A stretch of 23,288 bases of DNA from JACZSB01 sp965372015 (GTDB lineage: Bacteria; Fidelibacterota; Marinisomatia; SCGC-AAA003-L08; TS1B11). The translations under genes and the position numbers were made by a program. The notes under the pieces were generated by a model that made no database searches, had not been told where the DNA came from, and saw only the letters and a list, made by a program, of their open reading frames with translations. Below, piece by piece: positions 23,192 to 23,288 of the stretch (within the stretch, counting starts at the first letter, position 1; each line of letters opens with the position of its first letter). The stretch is taken from assembly GCA_965372015.1 (NCBI GenBank), contig CBDVAP010000035.1, positions 1 through 23,288 on the forward strand, read 5' to 3'.

Positions 23192-23288
23192 TCATTTATG
23201 GCCTCCCTGTGGCTCCGATCCAATTTGTCGCCTCAGGCGGCAACCGCGAACTATATGTTTGAGTTCCGCTATTTTATAGGAACGAGTT
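23192..23288. repeat. Family C structured direct repeat, copy 2 (to window edge)
   Basis: Same orientation and about 244 nt after copy 1, starting TCATTTATGGCCTCCCTGTG. Differences fall in loops or in paired positions: the hairpin arms GTCCC/GGGAC of copy 1 are GTTCC/GGAAC here. The window ends at GAGTT, so the inverse complement TATAGTTCGC expected next cannot be checked. Confidence 0.8.

Noticed and set aside
22948..23223. 91-codon minus-strand open frame
   Set aside because: It runs through both copies of a non-coding structured repeat and palindromes, has no ribosome-binding site and no recognisable domain.

Overview
The window is bacterial chromosomal DNA, GC-rich except at its left end. 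It is dominated by one minus-strand amino-acid biosynthesis region, and almost every gene on it is complete and tightly packed. No rRNA, tRNA, CRISPR array or transposase gene was seen. The species cannot be named from the sequence. Class I ketol-acid reductoisomerase, citramalate synthase, a short LeuC/LeuD pair, a threonine-synthase/sulfur-carrier/E1 trio and several families of hairpin-forming intergenic repeats fit an uncultured environmental lineage such as Chloroflexota or an FCB-group phylum, but this is only a guess.

Layout, left to right. 1-410: 3'-truncated minus-strand gene of unknown function, AT-rich. 411-882: non-coding, with three copies of a hairpin repeat (family B). 883-1554 (-): LiaF-like membrane protein. 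1555-2019: non-coding, with repeats of families A and B, then a good promoter for a plus-strand multi-pass membrane protein (2020-2865). 2866-3101: convergent intergenic region with another A repeat and a GC-rich repeat (family D). 3102-15167 (-): ten genes in transcription order ilvD-ilvB-ilvN-ilvC-leuB-leuA-leuC-leuD-cimA-ilvE, with gaps of 22 nt or less or short overlaps. 15168-15615: leader region of this operon, encoding a 53-residue peptide ending in a Leu/Ile/Val-rich stretch and followed by competing inverted repeats. 15616-22620 (-): thrC-like gene, MoaD/ThiS-like sulfur carrier, MoeB/ThiF-like activating enzyme and gltB. 22621-22825: thrC leader region with promoter, a 32-codon Met/Ile-rich leader peptide, antiterminator and intrinsic terminator. 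22826-23288: non-coding, with two copies of a structured repeat of about 98 bp (family C).

How the genes fit together. IlvB/N, IlvC, IlvD and IlvE make valine. LeuA, LeuC/D and LeuB extend the 2-ketoisovalerate to leucine. CimA with LeuC/D, LeuB and the ilv enzymes can make isoleucine from pyruvate and acetyl-CoA without threonine deaminase, and no ilvA is present. GltB regenerates the glutamate used by IlvE. There appear to be two transcription units, each headed by its own leader-peptide element: a BCAA-codon leader before ilvD and a Met/Ile-codon leader before thrC.

The most interesting points are these. (1) The thrC leader has promoter, possibly leaderless peptide, mutually exclusive stems and terminator all readable, and its control codons are mainly Met, which is not expected for a plain threonine synthase. 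(2) The thrC-like gene is coupled to a sulfur carrier ending in Gly-Gly and an E1-like enzyme, so the trio may make a sulfur amino acid from a protein thiocarboxylate. (3) The ilvD leader has alternative pairings but no U-tract. (4) gltB carries what looks like an in-frame insertion of a palindromic repeat that also occurs downstream of ilvE.
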